Made by a program: the position numbers and the translations under genes. A DNA stretch of 15,624 bases, from positions 1 to 15,624 of the forward strand of contig CALJHI010000053.1 in NCBI GenBank assembly GCA_938075575.1, given 5' to 3'. Positions within the stretch are counted from its first letter, which is position 1, and each line of letters starts with the position of its first letter. Positions 1 to 6,940 of this stretch are shown here, one piece after another. The notes beneath the pieces were generated by a model. That model was not told where the DNA came from. It worked only from the letters and a program-made list of their open reading frames with translations, and made no database searches. The DNA comes from an uncultured SAR86 cluster bacterium (GTDB taxonomy: Bacteria > Pseudomonadota > Gammaproteobacteria > Magnimaribacterales > D2472).

Positions 1-1
1 T

Positions 2-931
2 TTATATCCAAATAAGGATCTTCCTGGCTTTCTTGAAAAAAATGTTATTTCTGTTGAAGATGTAAAAAAATCATCTTTATTTTTATCTCTTTTAGAGGAT
101 CAAAATAATCAAATTATCCTTCAAGATTGTGAAGGGGGGTATCACTTCAATGGCTCATTTAATAATGCAAATTCTCTCATAGACGAGATATCAAAATTAC
201 CTAAGAAATATGAGAAATTAATTAAAGCAGATAAAAAAATTGCTTTAGATATTTTTGAAAAAGTATTTGATCATAAGTCTTTTACTGGAAGATCTGGCAC
301 TTTTTATGGTTATGAGGGCTTGGGTTCAATTTATTGGCACATGGTCTCAAAGCTCTTGTTGGCAGTTTTAGAAGTTACAAGAGTCTCTATTTATGATGGA
401 AGTTCAGATAAGACTATAGGAAGACTATTTGATCATTATTTTGAGATAAATGAAGGAATTGGAGTTAACAAATCTCCAGATCTTTATGGAGGATTTCCAA
501 CTGATCCTTATTCTCATACTCCCTTTGGAAGAGGCGTTCAACAACCTGGTATGACTGGGCAAGTTAAAGAGGATATATTGAGCAGGTTTGGTGAAATGGG
601 AATTTTAGTTGAAGGCGGGCTTCTAAAGTTCCAGCCTACTATCATGAAACAAGATGAGTTCTTGAGAGAAGATAGGACTTTTAAATATATTGATCAAGAT
701 CATGAAATAAATTCAATAGAACTAAACAAGGGCATGCTTGGATTTACTGTCTGCCAAGTCCCAGTTATATATAACTCATCTGATGAAAACAAAATACTTT
801 TGTTACTTCATGATGGATCAGAAGAGGTTATAAAAGGAACAAGTCTCAATCTAAAATATAGCGAATCAATTTTTAACAGAGATAATCAAGTTAAAAGAAT
901 AGATGTGTATCTTGATAGGAGGGGTAAATAA
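2..931 (+). CDS. C-terminal part of a GH149/GH94-like beta-glucan phosphorylase (5' end outside window)
   Basis: The reading frame is open from the first bases of the window to a TAA at 929-931, giving the last 309 residues of a larger protein. Conserved-looking blocks are YEGLGSIYWHMVSKLLLA (about residues 104-121) and a stretch at about 155-205 containing SPDLYGGFPTDPYSHTP, QQPGMTGQVKED and a following GG-L-F-P element. I recall this pattern from GH149-type beta-1,3-oligoglucan phosphorylases, which are distant relatives of GH94; the GG-L-x-F-x-P tail resembles the end of the GH94 (alpha/alpha)6 barrel. Such enzymes split beta-1,3-gluco-oligosaccharides with phosphate to glucose-1-phosphate in the cytoplasm. 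The four following glycan genes support this. The catalytic Asp region lies upstream of the window, so it cannot be checked. An unnamed relative of GH94 or GH161 is the main alternative. Confidence 0.6.
   Translation, partial: LYPNKDLPGFLEKNVISVEDVKKSSLFLSLLEDQNNQIILQDCEGGYHFNGSFNNANSLIDEISKLPKKYEKLIKADKKIALDIFEKVFDHKSFTGRSGTFYGYEGLGSIYWHMVSKLLLAVLEVTRVSIYDGSSDKTIGRLFDHYFEINEGIGVNKSPDLYGGFPTDPYSHTPFGRGVQQPGMTGQVKEDILSRFGEMGILVEGGLLKFQPTIMKQDEFLREDRTFKYIDQDHEINSIELNKGMLGFTVCQVPVIYNSSDENKILLLLHDGSEEVIKGTSLNLKYSESIFNRDNQVKRIDVYLDRRGK
917..924 (+). promoter_or_regulatory. Strong Shine-Dalgarno that places the GH17 start at a non-ATG codon
   Basis: AGGAGGGG lies at the very end of the upstream phosphorylase gene, just before its TAA. 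It is the best ribosome binding site in the window. The spacing is about 6-8 bases to ATT at 931 and 9-11 to CTG at 934, both in frame with the GH17 gene. The first ATG of that gene at 1000 has no comparable site upstream. Confidence 0.7.
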
Positions 932-2208
932 TTCTGAAGCTTTTTAATATAAAAAAGATACTTATAATCTTTGGAGTAATAATTTTTCTATACTATCTTA
1001 TGAATGTATCAACCCAAGAAAGAACTTTAACTGCATCAGCCCAAGACTTTCTTGGCAATCCTGCATATCCTTCAATTTCCTATGGTGGTTATAGGGATGT
1101 TACCCGAGATAATCAGCCATCAATAACACAGATTAAAGAAGATCTAAGACTGCTATCAGCATTGGGTTATAAAGTTATTAGAACTTATGATGTTCATCAT
1201 AAATTTGCTGAAAATACATTGGAGGCAATTTATCAATTAAAAATTGCAGATCCTAGATTTGAAATGTACGTAATGCTGGGTGCATGGATAGATTGTAAAA
1301 ATTCATTTACGGATAGCCCAGATCATAATAATGAGGATATTGAAGGGAATACCAAGGAAATACAAGAAACGGTTAGGCTTGCTAATAAATATCCTGAAAT
1401 TGTTAAAATCATTGCAGTTGGAAATGAATCAATGGTTCATTGGGCTACCAGTTACTTTGTAATGCCTTCTGTAATTTTAAAATGGGTTAATTATTTGCAA
1501 GATCTTAAAGAAAAAAAATCTCTTCCACATGATATATGGATAACAAGCTCAGATAATTTTGCATCATGGGGTGGTGGAGATCACGCATATCATAATAATG
1601 ATTTGATAGAGCTGATGAAGGCTGTAGATTACATATCTATTCATACTTATCCATTTCATGATACTCATTACAATCCCAGTTTTTGGCAGTTAAATAACTC
1701 AAATTCTTTTGATACTGAAAAGGAGGCCATAGAATTTTCAATGCAGAAGTCAGTTGAGTATGCCTATTCACAATACTTAAGTGTAAAAAATTATGTATCT
1801 AGCCTTGGAATCGAAAAAGAGATACATATTGGTGAAACAGGTTGGGCTAGCGTAGCTTCGGACCTCTATGGGGAGGGAGGAACTTTGGCTGCGGATGAGT
1901 TAAAGCAAGCTTTATATTACGATCTTATAAATGAGCTTTGCAAATCATTGTCTATCTCATGTTTCTACTTTTCTGCATTTGATGAGCCTTGGAAAGATGC
2001 GGCAAACTCTAACGGCTCAGAGAATCACTTCGGCCTTTTTACTGTAGATGGTAAGGCTAAATATGCCTTGTGGAAGAGTGTTGATGAAAATAAATTTGAC
2101 GGTTTGGGTAGGAATGATATGCCGGTCCAAAAAACTTTAAATGGAGATGAGGAGAGCTTGATAAGTGCTATTAAAGCACCATATATCAATAATATAGGAA
2201 AAAATTAA
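931..2208 (+). CDS. Exported or membrane-anchored GH17 beta-1,3-glucanase/transglycosidase
   Basis: Glycoside hydrolase family 17 TIM barrel. In a 425-residue numbering from 931, the acid/base is probably Glu166 in AVGNES and the nucleophile Glu302 in HIGETGW. Other GH17-like stretches are RTYDVHH, SIHTYPFHDTHYNP and FSAFDEPWKD. GH17 enzymes hydrolyse, or transfer between, beta-1,3-glucans. I start the gene at 931 (ATT; CTG at 934 is the alternative) because a perfect Shine-Dalgarno precedes it. This adds KLFNIKKILIIFGVIIFLYY, a basic then hydrophobic leader missing if ATG 1000 is used. The protein would then sit in the periplasm, cleaved or anchored. It overlaps the upstream stop and ends one base before the next gene. 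GH17 assignment is firm; the exact start and hydrolase versus transferase activity are inferred. Confidence 0.85.
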   Translation: MLKLFNIKKILIIFGVIIFLYYLMNVSTQERTLTASAQDFLGNPAYPSISYGGYRDVTRDNQPSITQIKEDLRLLSALGYKVIRTYDVHHKFAENTLEAIYQLKIADPRFEMYVMLGAWIDCKNSFTDSPDHNNEDIEGNTKEIQETVRLANKYPEIVKIIAVGNESMVHWATSYFVMPSVILKWVNYLQDLKEKKSLPHDIWITSSDNFASWGGGDHAYHNNDLIELMKAVDYISIHTYPFHDTHYNPSFWQLNNSNSFDTEKEAIEFSMQKSVEYAYSQYLSVKNYVSSLGIEKEIHIGETGWASVASDLYGEGGTLAADELKQALYYDLINELCKSLSISCFYFSAFDEPWKDAANSNGSENHFGLFTVDGKAKYALWKSVDENKFDGLGRNDMPVQKTLNGDEESLISAIKAPYINNIGKN

Positions 2209-2209
2209 T

Positions 2210-3238
2210 ATGAATAAAGTAAAAATAGTTTTGGTGCTAAGCCTTTCATTTTTTTCTTTAATAACCATCTCAGATGAGGTTAGGGTATATAAAGATAAAT
2301 TATTAGTGAATGATTCACTATTTTATATGAAAGGAGTAGCTTATCATCCAGTTCCCTTGGGCTCAAAATCAAGAAGCTTTGAAAATATTGATTTGGACTT
2401 GATGCTTATGGAAGAGGCAGGCATAAATACAATAAGAGTTTATGAGCCAATAGATGATGTAAAAATTCTTAATAAACTTGTAAAACATAATATAAAACTA
2501 ATAGTTAGTTTTGGTTATAACCAAAATGGTTTTTATGACATTCTTTCAGGTAGTTATATCGATTATGTCAATAAATTTAAAGATCATGATGCAATATTAT
2601 TGTGGGAACTTGGGAATGAATATAACTATCATCCAGAATGGTTTGGCGGGGATATTGAGAATTGGTACAAGGCTTTAAATGAAGCATCCAAGAAAATACA
2701 TCTTCATGATAACAAACATCCTGTCTCAACAGCCCATGGTGATTTTCCAAATGAACAAGCTCGAAAATTGGTAACTGATATAGATCTTTGGGGTGTTAAT
2801 GTATACAGATGGGATCAGCCTCTATCAATTCTTGAGGAATGGGCTGAGGTTAGTTCAAAGCCAATATATTTTGCAGAGTTGGGAAGTGATAGCTATATGA
2901 CAGTTACAAGAGATATATATAAAGAGGGGGTTAGCGAACTTGCTCAAGCTGATGCAAATTCTATAATGTTAACCGATGTCCTAGATAATATAGAGTTAAG
3001 CGCTGGAATTATTGTATTTCAATTTGTTGATGGCTTTTGGAAAGCAGGAAATCCTAAAGAGCAAGATATAGGTGGGTGGGCCCCAAATAGTAGTGGCGTG
3101 CCTTACGATGGAACAGCAAATGAAGAATTCTTTGGTCTTGTTGACATAAATAGAAATAAGAAAATGTCTTATAAGTCTATTCAAGATATATTTACTAAAT
3201 TTGATATTCAAGCTGTATCTAAATTGGATTCAAAATGA
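2210..3238 (+). CDS. Exported clan GH-A glycosidase or beta-glucanosyltransferase (GH72/GH2-like)
   Basis: 342 residues. MNKVKIVLVLSLSFFSLITI is a classic signal peptide with likely cleavage near residue 21, so the enzyme is periplasmic or secreted. The mature part is a TIM barrel: KGVAYHP near the start, INTIRVYEP at strand 2, WELGNE with probable acid/base Glu137, WGVNVYRWD near 194-202, and YFAELGS with probable nucleophile Glu223. Order and spacing resemble fungal GH72 beta-1,3-glucanosyltransferases (GVAYQ, NVIRVY, GNE, YGINMYEW, FSEYG) and also GH2 catalytic domains, but there are no GH2 sandwich domains. The gene begins one base after the upstream GH17 stop, with AGGAA at 2196-2200 as ribosome binding site. 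Its TGA overlaps the next ATG (ATGA), implying translational coupling to the transporter. A beta-glucan substrate follows from context only. Confidence 0.75.
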   Translation: MNKVKIVLVLSLSFFSLITISDEVRVYKDKLLVNDSLFYMKGVAYHPVPLGSKSRSFENIDLDLMLMEEAGINTIRVYEPIDDVKILNKLVKHNIKLIVSFGYNQNGFYDILSGSYIDYVNKFKDHDAILLWELGNEYNYHPEWFGGDIENWYKALNEASKKIHLHDNKHPVSTAHGDFPNEQARKLVTDIDLWGVNVYRWDQPLSILEEWAEVSSKPIYFAELGSDSYMTVTRDIYKEGVSELAQADANSIMLTDVLDNIELSAGIIVFQFVDGFWKAGNPKEQDIGGWAPNSSGVPYDGTANEEFFGLVDINRNKKMSYKSIQDIFTKFDIQAVSKLDSK

Positions 3239-4647
3239 ATACGTCGTTAACAAGAGTCCCGCTCTCCCATAAGATTGCATTTGGCATTGGAATGCTAGGA
3301 AATCAAATGTTTCCAGCTGCCTTGGGAATTTTTATGGTGGTTTTAATTCAAAATCTTGGATTTAACCCACTGTTATATGGTGTTATTGCATTTGTTCCTA
3401 GGCTTGTAGATGCCATAACAGATCCGCTAATGGGATTTATATCTGATAATACAAAATCTAGATGGGGTAAAAGAAGACAATATGTTTTTATTGGCGCAAT
3501 CCTTACTGGCTTATCTTTTATAGCAATGTGGCAACTATATTCAGACAACGGGATAGTTTTTAATTTTTGGTATTTTTTATCTTTATCTCTAGCTTTTTAT
3601 CTAGGTATTACTATTTTTAGCATCCCTTTTGTTGCAATGGGCTATGAGATGAGTGATGACTTTCATGAAAGAACTAGAATCATGGCAATATCTCAGTTTA
3701 TTGGCCAATTTGCATGGGTTGTTGCACCCTGGATTTGGGTGATTATTTATGATCCAGCTATATTTGTTGACCCTGAGACTGGAACTAGACAGCTGTCAAT
3801 CATTGTAGGAGTGATTTGCACTATTTTTGCAATAACACCAGCAATTTTTATAAGATCTAAATCAACTTTAAATGATGATCATCTAATTCCTGTAAATAGA
3901 AATAATATCGGTAAAAGTTTTAAAAATATATTTGTTATCTTTAAAGATGCTTATAGAAATGTTCCTTTTAGAAAATTATGCATAGCTACATTCTTGGTAT
4001 TCAACTCTTTCCAAACCATTGCTGCATTTTCTTTTTTTATTATTGTTTATTATCTTTTTAATGGAGATGCTGGAGCAGCAGGTGTTTGGCCTACTCTCCA
4101 TGGAAGCATAGGAGCAATATGTACAAGCTTTATTGTTATACCAATCTTGTCATTAATAGCGCAAAGGATTGGTAAAAAAAATACATTCTTACTATCGCAA
4201 GGGGTATCTGTTGTGGGGTATATTTTGTTCTGGTTCCTCTTTATTCCAGGAAAACCTTATATGTTTCTATTTGCGCTTCCATTCTTCTCATTTGGCATTG
4301 GAGGCTTATTCACCTTAATGATGAGTATGACAGCTGATGTCTGTGATCTTGAGGAGTTGGAGAATGGACTTCCTAGAAAAGAAGGCTCATTTGGTGCTAT
4401 CTATTGGTGGATGGTTAAATTAGGTACAGCTATTGCAGGTCTGTTTTCAGGAATTATTCTTTATTATGTTGGGTTTATTTCAGGTGCAGAAACGCAAACT
4501 GAGAGTGCTTTGGATGGACTAAGATTTTTTTATTCCGCCATACCAATCGCAGGTACCTTGGGGGCAATATATGTTATGAAAGACTATGATATTGATGAGA
4601 CTCGCGCTCAAGAAATTAAAGATCAATTAGCACAAAGGAATGAATAG
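3235..4647 (+). CDS. GPH-family (MelB-like) sugar:cation symporter
   Basis: 470 residues, strongly hydrophobic, with about twelve membrane segments. The N-terminus is a GPH (glycoside-pentoside-hexuronide:cation symporter) signature: SHKIAFGIGMLGNQMF, then DPLMGFISDNTKSRWGKRR at residues 63-81. Arg56, Asp59 and Asp63 have the spacing of the cation-site residues Arg52, Asp55 and Asp59 of E. coli MelB, so coupled Na+ or H+ symport is likely. It sits between exported and cytoplasmic glucan enzymes, and its start overlaps the upstream stop. It probably brings beta-gluco-oligosaccharides across the inner membrane. Family assignment is strong; the substrate is inferred from neighbours. No outer-membrane receptor is visible in the window. 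Confidence 0.88.
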   Translation: MNTSLTRVPLSHKIAFGIGMLGNQMFPAALGIFMVVLIQNLGFNPLLYGVIAFVPRLVDAITDPLMGFISDNTKSRWGKRRQYVFIGAILTGLSFIAMWQLYSDNGIVFNFWYFLSLSLAFYLGITIFSIPFVAMGYEMSDDFHERTRIMAISQFIGQFAWVVAPWIWVIIYDPAIFVDPETGTRQLSIIVGVICTIFAITPAIFIRSKSTLNDDHLIPVNRNNIGKSFKNIFVIFKDAYRNVPFRKLCIATFLVFNSFQTIAAFSFFIIVYYLFNGDAGAAGVWPTLHGSIGAICTSFIVIPILSLIAQRIGKKNTFLLSQGVSVVGYILFWFLFIPGKPYMFLFALPFFSFGIGGLFTLMMSMTADVCDLEELENGLPRKEGSFGAIYWWMVKLGTAIAGLFSGIILYYVGFISGAETQTESALDGLRFFYSAIPIAGTLGAIYVMKDYDIDETRAQEIKDQLAQRNE

Positions 4648-4652
4648 AGACT

Positions 4653-5537
4653 ATGTCATTTAGAGATGATAAATTCCTTTCTTTGCTTGGAAAGAATCTA
4701 GATGATCTTAGTGAAATGGATCTTAAGGATACATCTAGGAAAATATTAAACGACTCCATTCATGGTCTATGTTTTAGTTTGTATGAAGATGGGCAAGAGC
4801 CTGGAAATCAAATTTCTGATGAGCAAATTATCAGAAGATTAAAAATACTTCAGCCATATACGAAATGGATAAGAACTTTCTCATCACTTGATGAGCATGC
4901 AAGAATAGCAAAATTTGCAAAAGAACTTGGCTTCAAGACCCTTGTAGGCGCTTGGCTTAGCTCAGATTATAAAAAAAATGAAGAAGAGATTGATGGGCTT
5001 ATATCGCTCTGTAACTCTGGTTGTGTTGATGTTGCAGCTGTAGGTAATGAAGTTATATATAGAAAAGAGTTAGATGAGATTACATTAGTTAAATATCTTA
5101 ATAAAACAAGATCAAAAGTTAATGGTATTCCAGTTGGTTATGTGGATGCTTATTACGAATTTAGAGATAGGCCAAATGTAACTGATGCATGTGATGTTAT
5201 TCTTGCTAATTGTTACCCATTCTGGGAGGGCTGTTCAGCAGAGTACTCTCTCTTATATGCCAAAGATATGTTTCAGGAAGCTTTAAAAGCAGCAAAAGGA
5301 AAAAGAGTAATAATTACAGAAACTGGTTGGCCTAGTCATGGAAGCAGTTTAGGAGGGGCGCAGCCTTCATATAAAAACTATTTAAAATATTTCATTAATA
5401 CTCAACTTTGGTCAAAGAGTGAAGATATTGAAATGTTCTATTTTTCATCATTTGATGAGTCATGGAAGGTTGATGCAGAGGGGGATGTTGGTGCTTTTTG
5501 GGGCTTGTGGGATAAATCTGAAAATTTGAAATTCTAA
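4653..5537 (+). CDS. Cytoplasmic GH17 glycoside hydrolase
   Basis: 294 residues, second GH17 enzyme of the block. It has no signal peptide: the N-terminus is hydrophilic (MSFRDDKFLSLLGKNL). Conserved points are KWIRTFSS, VGAWLSS, VAAVGNEV with probable acid/base Glu133, ANCYPFW, and ITETGWPSHG with probable nucleophile Glu223, then FYFSSFDESWK. GETGWPS/TETGWPS is a hallmark of GH17. It starts 5 bases after the transporter stop and is the last gene of the block. With the exported GH17 and the symporter it suggests a two-compartment pathway, in which this enzyme shortens imported oligosaccharides alongside the phosphorylase. Its sequence differs clearly from the exported GH17, so it is not a recent duplicate. 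Confidence 0.85.
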   Translation: MSFRDDKFLSLLGKNLDDLSEMDLKDTSRKILNDSIHGLCFSLYEDGQEPGNQISDEQIIRRLKILQPYTKWIRTFSSLDEHARIAKFAKELGFKTLVGAWLSSDYKKNEEEIDGLISLCNSGCVDVAAVGNEVIYRKELDEITLVKYLNKTRSKVNGIPVGYVDAYYEFRDRPNVTDACDVILANCYPFWEGCSAEYSLLYAKDMFQEALKAAKGKRVIITETGWPSHGSSLGGAQPSYKNYLKYFINTQLWSKSEDIEMFYFSSFDESWKVDAEGDVGAFWGLWDKSENLKF

Positions 5538-5549
5538 ATATAAAACTTA

Positions 5550-5577
5550 TTTTCATTTAATATATTTTGTGTATAAT
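5550..5577 (+). promoter_or_regulatory. Candidate sigma70 promoter for rpmG
   Basis: A perfect -10 TATAAT lies at 5572-5577, with TTTTCA at 5550-5555 as a weak -35 (16-base spacer). Transcription would start around 5584, only about five bases before the ATG at 5589. It lies in the 51-base gap after the GH17 gene, so rpmG is probably transcribed separately. I see no terminator hairpin in this gap. Confidence 0.5.
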
Positions 5578-5588
5578 TCACATCTATT

Positions 5589-5783
5589 ATGGCAGACAAA
5601 AAACAAGTAAAAGTTTATTTAATACCAGAAGGCGAAACTCGTGATCATCACACGTATCACTATACTGCTATTAAAACTAGGAAGTTCACTCTAGAAAATA
5701 AAAAAATGAGAATGAAGAAATTCAATCCAGCAAAAAGAGTGCACGAGTGGTTTGTTGAGGCTAAATTACCCCCACATAACTAG
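5589..5783 (+). CDS. rpmG: 50S ribosomal protein bL33
   Basis: 64 residues, basic. The C-terminal half KKMRMKKFNPAKRVHEWFVE lines up with the bL33 core (E. coli [20 protein letters not shown]), and HYTAIKTRK matches its FYTTTKNKR. It is some nine residues longer than the E. coli protein and lacks the CxxC pairs of zinc-binding L33 forms. The usual neighbour rpmB (bL28) is absent: the gene stands alone behind its own -10 box. Its stop codon overlaps the stop of the convergent gene by four bases. Identification rests on the motif match and size; I think it is correct. Confidence 0.8.
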   Translation: MADKKQVKVYLIPEGETRDHHTYHYTAIKTRKFTLENKKMRMKKFNPAKRVHEWFVEAKLPPHN

Positions 5784-6877
5784 GTCTCACTTAATCTAAT
5801 TTCAGTTGATGATATATCATCTCTGAAGCTGCCCTCATTAAAACCTGTACACCTTAACCTTATATTCTCAGGTATTATTATATCCTCAAGGGATACAAAT
5901 CGTTTGCCTACCTTTCTTCCAAAAACCAAGAAGTGGATATTATGATCATTAAACCTATCAACATGTTCATGCATATCTTTATTATTTAAATAAAATTTTT
6001 CATCAAAAACCCTTACCAAAGTATCCGCTCCAATTATAAAAACGCTATTTGGAAACATTTCTGCTTTTTCGCTAAATCTTCCAGCAGAGGTCATCACCCA
6101 GCTATCGTTATCATCAAATTGATCGAGGGTTCTTTTAATCTCTTGAAAGGTTAAGGGCGGCTTATCAGCATTTTTAGCACAAATTTCAAATGTTGTTTGC
6201 ATTCCAGTTTTTTTTTCAGCTAAATCCCTCATTCGAAGATGGCCTTCATGTAACGGGTTGAATGATCCAGGGAAAATAAGTTCAGGCTTTGAATTTGAAC
6301 TTGAAACAAAGTTTACATCGTTGTTAAGTAATTTTATCCATGACTTCTCAGCAGTTGTTTTCACAACATTTATATTCTCATTATGGTTTGGTTTACTCAC
6401 ACTAATACCACACGCCTCACCAAGGAGGTGCATAACATAACTAGCAATAAGATCTTCTTCCTCTTTTCTTGAGCGGGTATTTTTATCAAGAATACATTCT
6501 ATAGATTTTGTGTAAGAAGATGTTTGAAGTGCAATATAAAATTTATGATCACCTATTTTTTTATAAGTTGTTGCCAAGCTAGCAGTTATAGCAATGCCTA
6601 GTAGGTGTTTAGGTTTTGTATTTTTTGCAATTTTAGAGCATGATTTATAGGCATTTGCTGACATACTTAAACAAGTTTGCATTGAGCAATAATGATCTGG
6701 TTTTTTATTTAAATAAGCATCCATAGACTCCTTGGCGTAAGGAATATATGACTCTAAAATTGTATTAGACGCACCAGGCACTTGAAGTAATGATGAAATA
6801 GCCTCAGCCCCACCTCCGCTAGAGACTATCGTAACTTTGTATGGGCTTTGATGAATTTTTTGAATAATTTCTTGCAT
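5780..6877 (-). CDS. CinA/PncC-like domain fused to a NadD-type nucleotidyltransferase
   Basis: 365 residues in two parts. Residues about 1-160 resemble the CinA C-terminal/PncC NMN deamidase fold: VSSGGG (18-23) aligns with ESCTGG, then LLQVPGAS and ESYIPYA match its DVPGSS and FVTYS. Residues 200-361 are an HxGH nucleotidylyltransferase: PGSFNPLHEGH with His210 and His213, FIIGADTLVR near 280-289, and ISSTEIR at 355-361. PncC converts NMN to nicotinate mononucleotide and NadD adenylates it, so the fusion could channel pyridine nucleotide salvage toward NAD. The Lys that follows YSNEA in E. coli PncC aligns with Met52 here (Lys49 is close), so deamidase activity is uncertain. The gene is divergent from the hydrolase at 6941, with a -10 box just upstream and no Shine-Dalgarno. 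Domain calls are good; the pathway is inferred. Confidence 0.72.
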   Translation of the reverse strand: MQEIIQKIHQSPYKVTIVSSGGGAEAISSLLQVPGASNTILESYIPYAKESMDAYLNKKPDHYCSMQTCLSMSANAYKSCSKIAKNTKPKHLLGIAITASLATTYKKIGDHKFYIALQTSSYTKSIECILDKNTRSRKEEEDLIASYVMHLLGEACGISVSKPNHNENINVVKTTAEKSWIKLLNNDVNFVSSSNSKPELIFPGSFNPLHEGHLRMRDLAEKKTGMQTTFEICAKNADKPPLTFQEIKRTLDQFDDNDSWVMTSAGRFSEKAEMFPNSVFIIGADTLVRVFDEKFYLNNKDMHEHVDRFNDHNIHFLVFGRKVGKRFVSLEDIIIPENIRLRCTGFNEGSFRDDISSTEIRLSET

Positions 6878-6884
6878 AATTACT

Positions 6885-6890
6885 AATATA
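6885..6890 (-). promoter_or_regulatory. Candidate -10 box for the PncC/NadD fusion gene
   Basis: On the minus strand TATATT ends seven bases before the ATG at 6877. Transcription would begin at or next to the start codon, and no Shine-Dalgarno is present, so a leaderless mRNA is possible. No good -35 is seen. Confidence 0.35.
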
Positions 6891-6930
6891 TTTAAAACAT
6901 TTTAACCCAATATTAATTATTAATTGTTAA

Positions 6931-6936
6931 TATAAT
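6931..6936 (+). promoter_or_regulatory. Candidate -10 box for the alpha/beta hydrolase gene
   Basis: A perfect TATAAT ends only four bases before ATG 6941. If used, the transcript starts at about the start codon (leaderless). No Shine-Dalgarno is visible, and the upstream -35 region is poor. The surrounding AT-richness makes chance matches easy. Confidence 0.35.
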
Positions 6937-6940
6937 TCAT

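Noticed and set aside
2996..3211. Minus-strand open frame of 71 codons
   Set aside because: It lies wholly inside the well-supported clan GH-A gene, has no ribosome site, and its translation shows no recognisable features.
3348..3548. Minus-strand open frame of 66 codons
   Set aside because: Antisense to the transporter signature region; open only because the membrane-protein codons on the other strand avoid its stops.
6258..6440. Plus-strand open frame with a hydrophobic segment
   Set aside because: Antisense to the PncC/NadD fusion, without ribosome site or promoter.
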